A stretch of DNA of 64,000 nucleotides. Origin: Prescottella subtropica (GTDB lineage Bacteria; Actinomycetota; Actinomycetes; Mycobacteriales; Mycobacteriaceae). Below are positions 1 to 9,519 of the stretch, piece by piece. The notes beneath the pieces were generated by a model. It had not been told where the DNA came from, did not search any database, and worked only from the letters and a program-made list of their open reading frames with translations. A program made the translations under genes and the position numbers. The DNA lies in contig NZ_SKCH01000001.1 in assembly GCF_005434945.1 (NCBI RefSeq), positions 186,001 to 250,000 on the forward strand. Direction: 5' to 3'. Position 1 is the first letter of the stretch. The number at the start of each line of letters is the position of its first letter.

Positions 1-570
1 GCGCAGGAACGTCGGCCAGATCCGGGACAGACCCAGCCGGAACGGCAGCGTGCCCACGACCGGGATCTGGAACAGCACCGTGTACGACGACGCGACCGCC
101 TGCGCGAGCGGCCCGGCCGGGCTCCGCCGGGCGAGCCGACGCCGCATCCACGCCCCGAGATGGTCGAGGTTCGGTCCGGAGATCGACGTGTACGACGCGA
201 TCCGCTCCCCCGCGCCCGGCTCGCACACCGCCTCCCACGCCTCGACCGCCCCCCAGTCGTGGGCGAGTACGTGCACGGGAGTGTCGGGGCTGACGGCGTC
301 GATCACCGCGAACAGGTCGCGGGCGAGTTCGGGCAGCGTGTACGCCGACACCGCCGCCGGGGCACTGCTCGCGCCGGCGCCACGGGTGTCGTAGGAGACG
401 ATCCGGAACGTCTCGGCCAGGTGCGGGACCACGTGCCGCCACAGGTCGTGGGTGTCGGGCCAGCCGTGCACCAGCACGAGCGTCTCCCCGTCCGGGTTGC
501 CCTGCTCGAACACCGCGAGCCGGACGTCGCCGCGGGTGACGAAACGTGGTTCCACGTGAAACACACTCAT
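1..570 (-). CDS. alpha/beta-fold hydrolase, epoxide-hydrolase-like (3' end outside window)
   Basis: The frame is open from an ATG at 570 to the window edge, giving 190 codons with no stop. Residues near 35 read VLVHGWPD (oxyanion loop), and further on AHDWGA places an Asp at the nucleophile elbow, as in epoxide hydrolases and the N-terminal half of EphD. Whether a C-terminal SDR domain follows, as in EphD, cannot be seen. A GGGAGGA ribosome site 6 nt upstream fixes the start. It lies 43 bp downstream of the reductase gene and is probably co-transcribed with it. Codons 3-8 (VFHVEP) overlap a parS-like site. Confidence 0.85.
   Translation of the reverse strand, partial: MSVFHVEPRFVTRGDVRLAVFEQGNPDGETLVLVHGWPDTHDLWRHVVPHLAETFRIVSYDTRGAGASSAPAAVSAYTLPELARDLFAVIDAVSPDTPVHVLAHDWGAVEAWEAVCEPGAGERIASYTSISGPNLDHLGAWMRRRLARRSPAGPLAQAVASSYTVLFQIPVVGTLPFRLGLSRIWPTFLR
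549..562. other. parS-like site 1 (one mismatch)
   Basis: GTTCCACGTGAAAC differs by one base from the parS core GTTTCACGTGAAAC. It sits inside the first codons of the alpha/beta hydrolase gene and is the leftmost of seven such sites. ParB binding is expected from family knowledge but has not been shown here. Confidence 0.65.
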
Positions 571-613
571 GACAGTTCCTCCCGGTCGGGCAGTTTCAGG
601 GGTCGCGCAGAAG

Positions 614-1741
614 TCAGAGATCGAGGATCAGGCGGCCGTCGTCGGCGCGGGAGACGCAGATCAACATGTGGTCCTGCTGTTCCTGCGGGGACAGCCGGTT
701 CTCCCGGTGCTCCGGGGTGCCCGCGAGCACCCGCACCTTGCAGGTGCCGCAGAACCCCTGCCGGCACGAGTAGCCGACGCCGGGCTGCCGTCGCACGATC
801 ACCGCGAGCGCCGATTCGTCGGCGGGCACCTCGAGCACCTCGCCGGTGCTCACCAACTGCACCTCGAACGGGGCGCCGTCGAGGACCGGCGGGGACCCGA
901 ACCGTTCGAAATGCAATGCGGTGGCACCGGAGTCGGCGAACCCGGCGCGGACGGCGTCGAGCATCGGGGTGGGACCGCAGCAGTACACCGCGCCTCCGGC
1001 CGGTGCGTCGGCCAGCAGATCCGCGGCGGTGGGCAGACCGAACTCGTCGTCCGGGCGCACGAACACCCGGTCCGGCTCCCAGGTGGCGATCTCGTCGAGG
1101 AACGGCATCGACTCCCGGGAACGCCCGGAGTACACGAACCGCCACTCCATCCCGGCGCGGCGGGCGGCCCGGACCATCGCGACGATCGGGGTGATCCCGA
1201 TACCGCCGGCGACGAACAGGGCACTGCCCTCGGGCACGAACGGAAACCCGTTGCGTGGACCGCGGACCGTGACCGTCGTGCCGGGCGCGAGTCCGTGCAT
1301 CTCGATCGAGCCGCCCCCGCCGTCGGGGATCGACCGCACCGCGATCCGGTAGTGCCGGCGGTCGGCGGGATCACCGCACAGCGAATACTGCCGCCGCCGG
1401 CCGGACGGCAGGTGGACGTCGAGGTGGCAGCCGGGCTGCCAGTCGGGCAGGTCACCGCCGCCGACGGCGGCGAACGTCAGGGCCGCGACGTTCTCGTCCT
1501 CCGCGACGATCGTGCGGTCGGTGACGACGAGCGTCATCGCACTGTCCGGGTTGTGGCCGGCGACGGCCGGGTCGTAGTCGTACGCGGTGAGCACCCGCAG
1601 GTACTTGTCGGCGACGGCCTCGACGATCGTCATGGCCCGGTCAGGCCGGCCACGGCCCTGCAGGTCCGCGGGCGGGTCGGGGCGGGTCAGTCCCTCGGAC
1701 CCTGCGAGCAGGTCCCGGACGCGGGGCAGTTTCACCTTCAC
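614..1741 (-). CDS. flavoprotein reductase with C-terminal 2Fe-2S ferredoxin domain
   Basis: This 375-residue protein has the phthalate-dioxygenase-reductase layout: an FAD/FMN-binding barrel with RQYS, an NAD(P)-binding domain with GGIGITP, and a C-terminal plant-type ferredoxin domain with CRQGFCGTC plus a distal Cys (LICVSR). It should pass electrons from NAD(P)H to an iron-dependent oxygenase. The GTG start at 1741 overlaps the stop of the upstream PF10118 gene by 4 nt, so translation is likely coupled and that protein is a candidate partner. The roughly 80-residue N-terminal extension is longer than in simple reductases. The substrate is unknown. Confidence 0.85.
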   Translation of the reverse strand: MKVKLPRVRDLLAGSEGLTRPDPPADLQGRGRPDRAMTIVEAVADKYLRVLTAYDYDPAVAGHNPDSAMTLVVTDRTIVAEDENVAALTFAAVGGGDLPDWQPGCHLDVHLPSGRRRQYSLCGDPADRRHYRIAVRSIPDGGGGSIEMHGLAPGTTVTVRGPRNGFPFVPEGSALFVAGGIGITPIVAMVRAARRAGMEWRFVYSGRSRESMPFLDEIATWEPDRVFVRPDDEFGLPTAADLLADAPAGGAVYCCGPTPMLDAVRAGFADSGATALHFERFGSPPVLDGAPFEVQLVSTGEVLEVPADESALAVIVRRQPGVGYSCRQGFCGTCKVRVLAGTPEHRENRLSPQEQQDHMLICVSRADDGRLILDL

Positions 1742-2670
1742 CGCGTCGCCGCCCGCGCGGCCGGGGACGACGCCAGGTACGCGACCGCCTGCGCCGTCGA
1801 CCCCTCCTTGCCGGGGTGGTAGTCCCGGCGGAAGTACGTCGACATGCGCTTGCCCAATTCCATTGCGGTGGGCAGGGTTCCGCGACGGCCCGACGCCACG
1901 AAGTCGGAGAGATGCGGGCGACGCCGGGACGGTGCCCAGTTCGCCAGTTCCGGGTCGTTGCCCATGAGGAACCGGGTGCCGCGCACCCACAGCCACACGA
2001 TCATCGGGGTGACGATCAGCTGCGTGCGGATCCGCCGCGACTCCCGCTTGTCGAAGTACCGCATCACGTCGTAGGCGACGCACCGGTGTTCGACCTCCTC
2101 GGCGCCGTGCCAGCGCAGCAGGTCCAGCATCGTCGGATGCATACCCGCCCGGTCCAGGCCGTCGGCGTTGAGGACCCAGTCGCCGAGGAACGCGGTGATG
2201 TGCTCGACGGCCGCGATGATCGCGAGCCGCTCGATCAGATGGTTCCGGGCCCGCTGCCCGGTGAGCGGCTTGGGGCCGAGCAGTTTCTCGAACGCCCAGT
2301 GCATCTGGTCGGTGTACGGCGACGGATCGAGACCGCCCGCCCGCAGATGCTCGAGCACGCCGGTGTGGGCGCCGGCGTGCATGGCCTCCTGCCCGATGAA
2401 CCCGACGACGTCCGCGCGCAGCTTCTCGTCCTCGATCAGCGGCAGCGCCTCCTTGTAGGTGGCGACGAACCACTCCTCACCGGCGGGCAGCAGCATGTGC
2501 AGGACGTTGAACACATGGGTGGTGAAGGGGTCGCCGGGCATCCAGTGCATCGGCAGATCCGACCAGTCGAACTCGACGTTCCGGGCCTGCAACAGGATGT
2601 GGTCCGGTTCGAGGGTGTCCGACGCCGACGCGTCCGTGCGTGCCGAGGACGACTCGGAGGTGACTGCCAT
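1738..2670 (-). CDS. PF10118-type predicted metal-dependent hydrolase (possible diiron protein)
   Basis: This 310-residue protein resembles the PF10118 'predicted metal-dependent hydrolase' family. It carries spaced Glu/His motifs (GQEAMHAGAH near residue 95, EEVEHR near residue 195, EHITAF between them) of the kind that bind metals in ferritin-like helical bundles. The family's reaction is not established. The 4-nt overlap with a ferredoxin-type reductase suggests a redox role rather than hydrolysis (inference). The ATG start is preceded by GGGAG. Upstream, at 2726-2741, AGTGA and TCACT form short inverted arms that could be an operator. Confidence 0.75.
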   Translation of the reverse strand: MAVTSESSSARTDASASDTLEPDHILLQARNVEFDWSDLPMHWMPGDPFTTHVFNVLHMLLPAGEEWFVATYKEALPLIEDEKLRADVVGFIGQEAMHAGAHTGVLEHLRAGGLDPSPYTDQMHWAFEKLLGPKPLTGQRARNHLIERLAIIAAVEHITAFLGDWVLNADGLDRAGMHPTMLDLLRWHGAEEVEHRCVAYDVMRYFDKRESRRIRTQLIVTPMIVWLWVRGTRFLMGNDPELANWAPSRRRPHLSDFVASGRRGTLPTAMELGKRMSTYFRRDYHPGKEGSTAQAVAYLASSPAARAATR

Positions 2671-2799
2671 GACTGCTCCCGGCTACTTCGCCCGGGCCAC
2701 CGTCCGCCGCACCGCGACGGCTGCAGTGACCTGGTTCACTCGACATGGGAGCCGTAAATGTAACACGCGGTAATAGGTATATCCAGGGTCGTTCCCGGG

Positions 2800-3351
2800 T
2801 CAGCCGTACGTGTCCCGCGGACCGCGGCCCGGGATGTGCCGGTCGCCCTTGCGCCAGCTCGGCGCGGCGGGGCCGGTGATCCGCAACGACGTCACCACCC
2901 CACCCCCGACCGCGGCCGCGATCTTCGCGAGGATCTGCGACTGCATCATCCGCAACTGCGTCGCCCACGCCGTCGACTCCGCCGACACGCTCAGCACCCG
3001 GTCCCGCAGACCCGTCGGCGTGGCGTGCGCGGCGATGTCCGGGCCGACGACGTCCGCCCACCGGCCGAGCACGGCGCCCTCGGACACCTGCGCCGACCAG
3101 CCCCGCTGCTTCGAGACGGACCCCATCAGCGCACCGAACGGCTGCGGGTCGCGCTCGTCCGGGCCGGCCCCGGACCAGGACCGGCGCCGGGACCGCAGCG
3201 CCCGGATCCCGCCCCGCGGCGACGACCGCCCCTGGCCCACCGATTTCCCCTTCGCCTTGGCCGCGGCCCGCGCCTCCTCGAGGGCTCGGCGCGCCAGGTC
3301 GACGCCCTTGAGTTCCGGCTGTTCGGGCCGGTCCGGCTCGGATCCGGTCAT
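2800..3351 (-). CDS. DUF721 family protein (Rv0004-like)
   Basis: This 183-residue protein occupies the conserved slot directly after recF. The N-terminal third is basic and low in complexity. The C-terminal DUF721 core runs from about residue 85 ([15 protein letters not shown]) to 165 and ends in [17 protein letters not shown], typical of the actinobacterial family. DUF721 proteins have been linked to replication-related functions through similarity to the DciA helicase operator (family knowledge). Its ATG at 3351 overlaps the recF stop in ATGA. The next gene leftward is not gyrB, which usually follows. Confidence 0.9.
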   Translation of the reverse strand: MTGSEPDRPEQPELKGVDLARRALEEARAAAKAKGKSVGQGRSSPRGGIRALRSRRRSWSGAGPDERDPQPFGALMGSVSKQRGWSAQVSEGAVLGRWADVVGPDIAAHATPTGLRDRVLSVSAESTAWATQLRMMQSQILAKIAAAVGGGVVTSLRITGPAAPSWRKGDRHIPGRGPRDTYG

Positions 3352-4574
3352 CGCTCGCCTCCCACCGTCACATCCGCACCCGCCGGGGTGATCTGCGAGA
3401 TCCGCCCCCGCTCGGTGTCGTGGGCCGCCACCGACAGCCGGGTGGCGGACAATTCGTCGGGCACGTCCTCGGGCACAGCCGCGGTGATGAGCACCTGCTC
3501 GGCGGATGCGGCGACCCCGGCGAGCGCGGTGCGCCGCTTGCGGTCCAGTTCCGCGAACACGTCGTCGAGCATCAGGACCGGGTCGCTGCCGTCGGCACGC
3601 AGGAGGAAGAAGGCGCCGAGCCGCATCGACAGTGCATACGACCACGATTCACCATGGCTGGCAAAACCTTTCGCCGGCTGGTCACCGAGATACAGCTCGA
3701 GGTCGTCGCGGTGCGGTCCCACCAGGCACACGCCGCGCTCGATCTCCCGCTGCCGCATCACCGACAGTTCGTGCAGGAAGCTCGCTTCCAGCAACTCGAC
3801 GTCGTCCTCGTCGGGTTCCCTTGCCTGGTCGAGGAATTCGTCGGGGAGGGATGATCCGAGACTGCTCCGGTACCGCACCGATGCCGGCCGCGACTCCGGC
3901 GCCAGCGACCGGTACGAGGCCACCAGGTGTGGGGCCAGATCGTGCACCAGCCGCAGGCGCGCGGCCAGCAGCTGCGCACCGTGCACGGCCAGATGCCCGT
4001 CCCAGACATCCAGTGTGGCAAGAGCACTCGCGCCGTCCGACGACCGGGTACCGCGGCGCAACGCACCGCCCGCCGTCTTGAGTAGCGCCGACCGCTGCCG
4101 CAGCACCTTGTCGTAGTCGGCCCGTACCGCCGCCATCCGCGGCCGCCGGGACGTGAGCAGTTCGTCCAGGAACCGGCGCCGCTCCCCCGGATCACCGCGC
4201 ACCAGCGACAGGTCCTCCGGCGCGAACAACACCGTCTGCAGGATCCCGACGATCTCCCGCGGTCGCCGGGTCGGTGACTGATTGATCCTGGCGCGGTTGG
4301 CTTTTCCGTCGTTGATCGCGACATCTATACCGAGCTCGCGACCGCGGTTGACCACCTGCGCCCCCGCGAACGCCGCCGCCGCACCGGCCCGGATCAGCGG
4401 CGCATCCGACGACACCCGGTGCGACGACAGCGTCGACAGGTACCCCAGCGCCTCGAGCAGGTTGGTCTTGCCGTGCCCGTTCCGGCCGACGAACACCGTG
4501 GTGCCGGGCGTCAGATCCACCGTGACGGCGTCCCACGAACGGAAGTCACGGACCGAGAACGTGCGAACGAACAC
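3348..4574 (-). CDS. recF: DNA replication/repair protein RecF
   Basis: This 408-residue SMC-like ATPase loads RecA at gaps and stalled forks. Visible motifs are the N-terminal [11 protein letters not shown] Walker A, the GPHRDDLEL block, the SHGES signature region and the [11 protein letters not shown] Walker B. The GTG start at 4574 begins [14 protein letters not shown], aligning with the usual RecF N terminus, and shares one base with the gnd stop (TAGTG). Its end overlaps the DUF721 start by 4 nt. It is part of the dnaA-dnaN-gnd-recF-DUF721 operon. Confidence 0.96.
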   Translation of the reverse strand: MFVRTFSVRDFRSWDAVTVDLTPGTTVFVGRNGHGKTNLLEALGYLSTLSSHRVSSDAPLIRAGAAAAFAGAQVVNRGRELGIDVAINDGKANRARINQSPTRRPREIVGILQTVLFAPEDLSLVRGDPGERRRFLDELLTSRRPRMAAVRADYDKVLRQRSALLKTAGGALRRGTRSSDGASALATLDVWDGHLAVHGAQLLAARLRLVHDLAPHLVASYRSLAPESRPASVRYRSSLGSSLPDEFLDQAREPDEDDVELLEASFLHELSVMRQREIERGVCLVGPHRDDLELYLGDQPAKGFASHGESWSYALSMRLGAFFLLRADGSDPVLMLDDVFAELDRKRRTALAGVAASAEQVLITAAVPEDVPDELSATRLSVAAHDTERGRISQITPAGADVTVGGER

Positions 4575-5497
4575 TACGGACCCGTCTGTCCCGTGCGATG
4601 CGCGGTGTCCGATTGTCCGGCCCGCCGGACGGCGTGCCCACCGAACTGGTTGCGCAACGCCGAAACTGCCTGCATGGCAGGGGAATCGGACTGTCGTGAA
4701 GCAAATCGCGCGAACAGTGCCGCGGAGATGACCGGCGCCGGAACGGCATGGTCGAGGGCCTCCTGCACCGTCCAGCGGCCCTCCCCCGAGTCCTCGACGT
4801 ACCCGGTGATCCCGGTGAGACCCGGATCCTCGGCGAGCGCCTTGACCAGCAGGTCGAGCAGCCACGACCGGACCACGGTGCCGTGCGTCCAGGCCTGCAG
4901 CACGCCGTGCACATCGGTGATCAGATCTTCCGCCTCGAGCAGTTCGTAGCCCTCCGCGTACGCCTGCATGAGCCCGTACTCGACACCGTTGTGCACCATC
5001 TTGGCGTAGTGCCCGGCGCCGACCGGACCGGCGTGGACGAACCCGGCAGCCCGGTCACCGTCCGGTCGCAGCGCGTCGAAGATCGGCATGGCCCGCTGCA
5101 CATCGGCCGCACCGCCGCCGACCATCAGCCCGTAGCCCTCGTCGCGCCCCCACACGCCGCCGGAGACGCCGCAGTCGAGGTAGCCGATCCCGGAGGCGGC
5201 GAGGGCCTCCGCATGACCGCGGTCGTCGCGGTAGCGGGAGTTGCCGCCGTCGATCACCAGATCCCCGGACTCGAGAACCGCGGCCAGCGCGGTGATCGTG
5301 TCCCGGGTGATCTCGCCGGCGGGCACCATCACCCACACCGTCCGCGGGGCCGTCAGTGCCGACGCCAGTTCGGCGAGCGAGGCGACGTCGGTGACCTCCG
5401 GTCGCGGATCGAAGCCGACGACGTCGTGGCCGCGTTCCCGCAGCCGGTCACGCATGTGGAAACCCATCCTGCCGAGTCCGACCAGTCCGAGTTGCAT
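4574..5497 (-). CDS. gnd: 6-phosphogluconate dehydrogenase, short (GndA/YqeC-type)
   Basis: This 307-residue protein oxidatively decarboxylates 6-phosphogluconate in the pentose phosphate pathway. It has an N-terminal Rossmann motif GLVGLGRMG, the substrate block [10 protein letters not shown], and the catalytic Lys/Asn segment [10 protein letters not shown]. It is the short form, about 300 residues against roughly 470 for the classical enzyme, which is often NAD-dependent. I chose the ATG at 5497 because GGAGGG lies just upstream; an in-frame GTG 18 nt earlier overlaps that site. Its position between dnaN and recF is conserved in Rhodococcus and other actinobacteria. Confidence 0.93.
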   Translation of the reverse strand: MQLGLVGLGRMGFHMRDRLRERGHDVVGFDPRPEVTDVASLAELASALTAPRTVWVMVPAGEITRDTITALAAVLESGDLVIDGGNSRYRDDRGHAEALAASGIGYLDCGVSGGVWGRDEGYGLMVGGGAADVQRAMPIFDALRPDGDRAAGFVHAGPVGAGHYAKMVHNGVEYGLMQAYAEGYELLEAEDLITDVHGVLQAWTHGTVVRSWLLDLLVKALAEDPGLTGITGYVEDSGEGRWTVQEALDHAVPAPVISAALFARFASRQSDSPAMQAVSALRNQFGGHAVRRAGQSDTAHRTGQTGP

Positions 5498-5568
5498 CGT
5501 GAGATGTCCCTCCACTCGTGCCGATTCGCGCTGGGCTCCATCTTCCGCCGGTTGCGAGCCGGTGTCGA

Positions 5569-6753
5569 TCAGCCGGGCAGACGCACCGGCATCAGTAGGT
5601 AGGTGTAGTCGCTGTCGGGGGCCGCGAAGGCACCCGATTCGCCGCGCTCGGGCTCGTCCTCGCCGGCCGGACGCAGCACGGCCGGGCGGCTGGGGGTGGT
5701 GAACCCGAACGACACCCGGTCCGAGTGCAGCGACGACAGTCCGTCGATGAGATAGCCCGGGTTGAACGCGATGGTCAGCGGCTCCCCCAGGAAGTCCGCC
5801 GGGAGGGCTTCCTCTGCGCGTCCGGCGTCGTCCCCGCCCGCGGACAGCAGCAGTCCGTCCTCGTCGAACTCGAGACGCACCTGGGCGCCACGCTCGGCGA
5901 CCAGCGCGACACGCTTGATGGCCTCGATCAGCGGGGCCACCTCGACCGTCGCCATCGCGGTGTGCTCGGCCGGCAGCAGCTGCCGGAACTTGGGGAACTC
6001 GGCGTCGAGCAGTCGGGTGGTGGTGCGGCGGCCGTCGGCGACGATGCCGAGCATGCCGTCGGTGCCGACCGAGGCGCCGGAGCCGAGCGCGAGCTCGACC
6101 GGCGAAAGGGTGTTGCCGCCCAACGTCTTCGCCGACTCGGACAGGGTCTTCGCGGGAACCAGGACGGCCGCGGACGTCTCACCGGCGAGCGGCATCCACT
6201 CGAGCTTGCGGACCGCGAGACGGAACCGGTCCGTCGCCGCGAGAACCACGTCGGTGCCCTCGATCTCGACCCGGATACCGGTGAGCATCGGCAGGGTGTC
6301 GTCCTTGCCGGCGGCGACGGCGACCTGACCGACCGCCTCGGAGAACAGGTCGACGGGCACCGAACCGGTCCGCTGCGGCAGCGTCGGCAGCTGCGGGTAG
6401 TCCTCGACCGGCATCGTCGGCAGGGAGAACTTGGCGCTGCCGCACGTGATCAGCACGCGGGTGCCGTCGAGGGTGACGTCGACGGGCTTGTTGGGCAGCG
6501 CACGGGTGATGTCGGCGAGCAGCTTGCCGGACACGAGCACCTGGCCGGTCGTGGTGACCTCGGCGGAGACCCGCACCTGTGCGGACACCTCGTAGTCGAA
6601 CCCCGAGACGGTCAGCCCCTGCTCGTCGGCGCCGAGCAGCACACCGCCGAGGACGGGAACCGGCGGCCGGGACGGCAGGCTGCGCGCGACCCATGCGACC
6701 GAGTCGGCGAAGTCCTCCCGAGCAACGCGAAACTTCATACTTCCAAGCTCCAT
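5569..6753 (-). CDS. dnaN: DNA polymerase III sliding clamp, beta subunit
   Basis: This protein of about 394 residues forms the dimeric ring that tethers polymerase III to DNA. Three repeated clamp domains are recognisable, with typical segments [34 protein letters not shown] and the C-terminal [10 protein letters not shown]. An alternative ATG at 6738 would give 389 residues, and the upstream Shine-Dalgarno does not clearly separate the two. It is the first gene after oriC in the leftward replication operon. Confidence 0.96.
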   Translation of the reverse strand: MELGSMKFRVAREDFADSVAWVARSLPSRPPVPVLGGVLLGADEQGLTVSGFDYEVSAQVRVSAEVTTTGQVLVSGKLLADITRALPNKPVDVTLDGTRVLITCGSAKFSLPTMPVEDYPQLPTLPQRTGSVPVDLFSEAVGQVAVAAGKDDTLPMLTGIRVEIEGTDVVLAATDRFRLAVRKLEWMPLAGETSAAVLVPAKTLSESAKTLGGNTLSPVELALGSGASVGTDGMLGIVADGRRTTTRLLDAEFPKFRQLLPAEHTAMATVEVAPLIEAIKRVALVAERGAQVRLEFDEDGLLLSAGGDDAGRAEEALPADFLGEPLTIAFNPGYLIDGLSSLHSDRVSFGFTTPSRPAVLRPAGEDEPERGESGAFAAPDSDYTYLLMPVRLPG

Positions 6754-6892
6754 CGCTCGGGCAATCCTCTCGGTAGACGTCTCGATCGGCGGCGGCCGCG
6801 TACGAAGGCTGCACGGGCTGCGTCAGAAGTCTGACACAGCGGCAAGGACACCGTATGCGTTGCGTCGCGAGTTGGAAAGCGAGCGCCGGCCT

Positions 6893-7177
6893 CTCGAGGA
6901 CGCTCGAGACGGCCTGTGAACAGCGCGCTCACAGCGAGTTGTTCACAGCCCCTATTTCAAAAGATCTTCTCTCGAGAAAACTACAATCACAGTAATAGGT
7001 CCTGTGGAATCTGTGGATAACACCCCGAAGCCGCTGGTCCACCCACCTCGAGGCCTGGGGACTTCTCGAGGATGAACTCGAGGACAACTCGAGGAGGGTT
7101 GTGGATACCTCGAGTTGTCCCGAAGTTGTCCACCGGTTCTCCACAGCCTGTACACCTTATACACACACCTATCCACA
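6893..7177. other. oriC: chromosomal replication origin oriC
   Basis: The non-coding stretch between dnaA and dnaN holds a cluster of 9-mers matching or close to the DnaA box TTATCCACA on both strands: 6915-6923, 6939-6947, 7003-7011, 7012-7020 (perfect), 7100-7108, 7126-7134, 7137-7145, 7157-7165 and 7169-7177. An A/T-richer patch near 6960-7000 could be the unwinding element. Eight CTCGAG hexamers are interspersed (6893, 6903, 6971, 7047, 7065, 7077, 7088, 7109). The dnaA-dnaN location is where actinobacterial origins map. From 6754 to 6892 I see only the dnaN leader. Confidence 0.9.
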
Positions 7178-7211
7178 GGTGTGAATTCTTTCGGATTCGT
7201 GTCTTGAGTCA

Positions 7212-7244
7212 CTGCCGGAACGCTGCCGGAACGCTGCCGGAACG
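7212..7244. repeat. three tandem 11-bp repeats at the edge of oriC
   Basis: The unit CTGCCGGAACG is repeated three times without change at 7212-7222, 7223-7233 and 7234-7244. It lies between the DnaA-box cluster and the hairpin behind dnaA. Its function is unknown. Confidence 0.85.
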
Positions 7245-7245
7245 A

Positions 7246-7277
7246 CGATGCCCGCACGGGTTTCCGTGCGGGCATCG
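7246..7277 (-). terminator. hairpin downstream of dnaA
   Basis: A perfect 14-bp stem (7246-7259 with 7264-7277) closes a GTTT loop, 48 bp past the dnaA stop. It probably ends the dnaA transcript before oriC. There is no long U tract. Confidence 0.75.
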
Positions 7278-7324
7278 GTGATCACAGGACGGCTTCCTGG
7301 CGGCGCGTCACGCACGCGATCGGA

Positions 7325-8905
7325 TCAGTTCTTGGAGCGCTGCTTGATCCGGGCCGTCAACTCCTGCACCTGGTCGTACACCTTCCGGCGTTCGGTCATC
7401 TCCTTGCGGATCTTCTTGTCCGCGTACATGACCGTGGTGTGGTCGCGGCCGAACGTCTGCCCGATCTTGGGCAGGGACAGGTCGGTGAGCTCGCGGCACA
7501 GGTACATCGCGATCTGCCGGGCCTGCGCCAGCGGGCGGGCCTTACCGGGGCCGCACAGGTCGTCGATGGAGGTGTTGAAGTACTCGGCCGTCACCGCCAT
7601 GATCGTCGCCGCGTTGATCTCGAGAGCCGCCGAGTCGGGCATCAGGTCACGCAGCACCACCTCGGCGAGCTTGAGGTCGAGCGCCTGCCTGTTCAGCGAC
7701 GCGAACGCCGTCACCCGGATGAGCGCACCCTCGAGTTCACGGATGTTGCGTTCGATGCGGCTGGCGATCAACTCGAGGACGTCGTGCGGGACGTCCAGGC
7801 GGTCCATCCTCGCCTTCTTCGACAGGATCGCGATCCGGGTCTCGAGTTCGGGCGGCTGGACGTCGGTGATCAGTCCCCACTCGAAGCGGGTACGGAGACG
7901 TTCCTCGAGGGTTGCGAGCTGCTTCGGGGGCCGATCGGAGGACACCACGATCTGCTTGTTCGCGTTGTGCAGCGTGTTGAAGGTGTGGAAGAACTCCTCC
8001 TGGATACCTTCCTTGCCCTCGATGAACTGGATGTCGTCGACGAGCAGGATGTCGGTCTCGCGGTAGCGGCGCTTGAACGCCACCTTCCGGTCGTCCCGCA
8101 GGCTGTTGATGAAGTCGTTCGTGAATTCCTCGGTGGAGACGTACTTCACCCGCAGCCCCGGGAACAGCCGCTGCGCGTAGTGGCCGGCGGCGTGCAGCAG
8201 ATGCGTCTTGCCCAGCCCGGACGCCCCCCAGATGAACAGGGGGTTGTAGGCCCGGGCGGGGGCCTCTGCGATCGCGACGGCGGCCGCGTGGGCGAACCGG
8301 TTGGACGCACCGATGACGAACGTGTCGAACGTGTACTTCGCGTTCAGACTGGTGCCACTCGAGGAACCACTCGAGGACCCGGCCGGCGGCTTCGTGAAGT
8401 ACGAGGGCCACGACTCGTGCACGCTGGCCAGCGCGTCCCGATCGTCGTCGACCTCCTCGGTTTCGGGGGTGTCGGCGGTGTCGGTGGCCGGCTCGCCGGC
8501 GGCGCGTACCCGCTGACGCCGGCGCAGGGAGCCGTCGCCTTCGAAGCTGTCGCCCCGCACCGGTGTCGGGGCGGGCGCCTTCGTGGGCTCCCCCAGAGTC
8601 AGCTGCAACTCCGGCTCGGCGACGTCCTCGGGGGCGGCGATGCGGACTCCGATCCCCTCGACCGGTTGTCCGAGATGGCGGTTGAGTGCCCGCAGGATCG
8701 GTTCGCGCAGGTCGCGTTCGATCGCCTCCTGCGCGAGCGGCGACGGCACCGACAGCAGGGCGAAACCCTGCGCGTACGTCAACGGCCTGACCAGCGCCAA
8801 CCATGCCCGCTGCGCTTTGGTCAGCCGGGTGTCGGTGGTGTCGGAGGTCAGCTCTGTAACGACGTCGCGCCAGACATCCGCCAAGGCGTTCGGATCGTCG
8901 TTCAC
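7325..8905 (-). CDS. dnaA: chromosomal replication initiator DnaA
   Basis: This 526-residue initiator binds the DnaA boxes and opens oriC. Domain I is at residues 1-90, a variable Ser/Gly/acidic linker at about 110-190, and the AAA+ core follows with Walker [10 protein letters not shown] and Walker [10 protein letters not shown]. The C-terminal helix-turn-helix carries the signature [14 protein letters not shown]. The GTG at 8905 (VNDDPNAL) has AGGAGG 6 nt upstream; an open frame extends further upstream but lacks support. It is divergent from rpmH. DnaA boxes at 9026-9045 upstream suggest autoregulation. Confidence 0.97.
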   Translation of the reverse strand: MNDDPNALADVWRDVVTELTSDTTDTRLTKAQRAWLALVRPLTYAQGFALLSVPSPLAQEAIERDLREPILRALNRHLGQPVEGIGVRIAAPEDVAEPELQLTLGEPTKAPAPTPVRGDSFEGDGSLRRRQRVRAAGEPATDTADTPETEEVDDDRDALASVHESWPSYFTKPPAGSSSGSSSGTSLNAKYTFDTFVIGASNRFAHAAAVAIAEAPARAYNPLFIWGASGLGKTHLLHAAGHYAQRLFPGLRVKYVSTEEFTNDFINSLRDDRKVAFKRRYRETDILLVDDIQFIEGKEGIQEEFFHTFNTLHNANKQIVVSSDRPPKQLATLEERLRTRFEWGLITDVQPPELETRIAILSKKARMDRLDVPHDVLELIASRIERNIRELEGALIRVTAFASLNRQALDLKLAEVVLRDLMPDSAALEINAATIMAVTAEYFNTSIDDLCGPGKARPLAQARQIAMYLCRELTDLSLPKIGQTFGRDHTTVMYADKKIRKEMTERRKVYDQVQELTARIKQRSKN

Positions 8906-9025
8906 TGTCTGTCCTCCTGGGCCCGCCGACCGGCTTCCTGCGTGTGCTCGAATGGGGAACGCAGCCGCGTCCGCGGCCCCGTGATCGGGCACCGAATATG
9001 CCACCCGATCTGTGTTTCCACATAA

Positions 9026-9045
9026 TTATCCACAGATGTGGACAA
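9026..9045. promoter_or_regulatory. inverted pair of DnaA boxes upstream of dnaA
   Basis: TTATCCACA (9026-9034) and TGTGGACAA (9037-9045) face each other two bases apart in the dnaA leader. A further TTGTGCACA lies at 9088-9096. They probably mediate DnaA autoregulation. In the rest of the 443-bp dnaA/rpmH gap I see the rpmH promoter and no gene. Confidence 0.75.
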
Positions 9046-9154
9046 CCTCGGAGTATGGGGTTCCGGCCGCGTCGCGGCGGCCGCGCGTTGTGCACAGACG
9101 AGTAGGCGAGGCAAGGACCGTCGGCGGTCTCGGCGTGTCTCGCCCGGCCCCGGT

Positions 9155-9183
9155 TTGACCTCTCCCGGGCCTGTCAGTACCCT
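9155..9183 (+). promoter_or_regulatory. probable sigma-A promoter of rpmH operon
   Basis: TTGACC (9155-9160) is separated by 17 bp from TACCCT (9178-9183), a good housekeeping promoter on the plus strand. It lies about 165 bp before rpmH, implying a long 5' leader. Confidence 0.6.
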
Positions 9184-9348
9184 CGAACGGTCACCCGATG
9201 GTGGAGGATGTGTGCTGGCCGGAGGTCTATACCCCCGTGTCATCGCCGCTGCATCATCGCCCTCGTACCGTCGGGTCGTCATCGAGTTTTCTGTTTCACC
9301 TGTATGTCGACGCCGACCGGCGTCACCGAATTTCGAGGAGTGTTGACC

Positions 9349-9492
9349 GTGGCCAAGGGCAAGCGGACGTTCCAGCCGAACAATCGCCGCCGCGCGCGCG
9401 TTCACGGCTTCCGTCTCCGTATGCGGACCCGTGCGGGCCGTGCAATCGTTACGGCGCGTCGCCGCAAGGGCCGCGCTTCGCTCACCGCCTGA
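9349..9492 (+). CDS. rpmH: 50S ribosomal protein L34
   Basis: This 47-residue, Arg/Lys-rich protein of the large ribosomal subunit is recognisable throughout ([29 protein letters not shown]). The GTG start at 9349 is preceded at 8 nt by GAGGAG and gives the usual L34 length. It is first in the rpmH-rnpA-yidD-yidC-jag group that flanks dnaA in most bacteria. Confidence 0.97.
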   Translation: MAKGKRTFQPNNRRRARVHGFRLRMRTRAGRAIVTARRRKGRASLTA

Positions 9493-9519
9493 TTCCGACC
9501 CGGACTTCGGGAGCTCGGG

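Noticed and set aside
7178-7211. Additional DnaA boxes between the cluster and the 11-bp repeats
   Set aside because: No 9-mer with acceptable similarity was found there.
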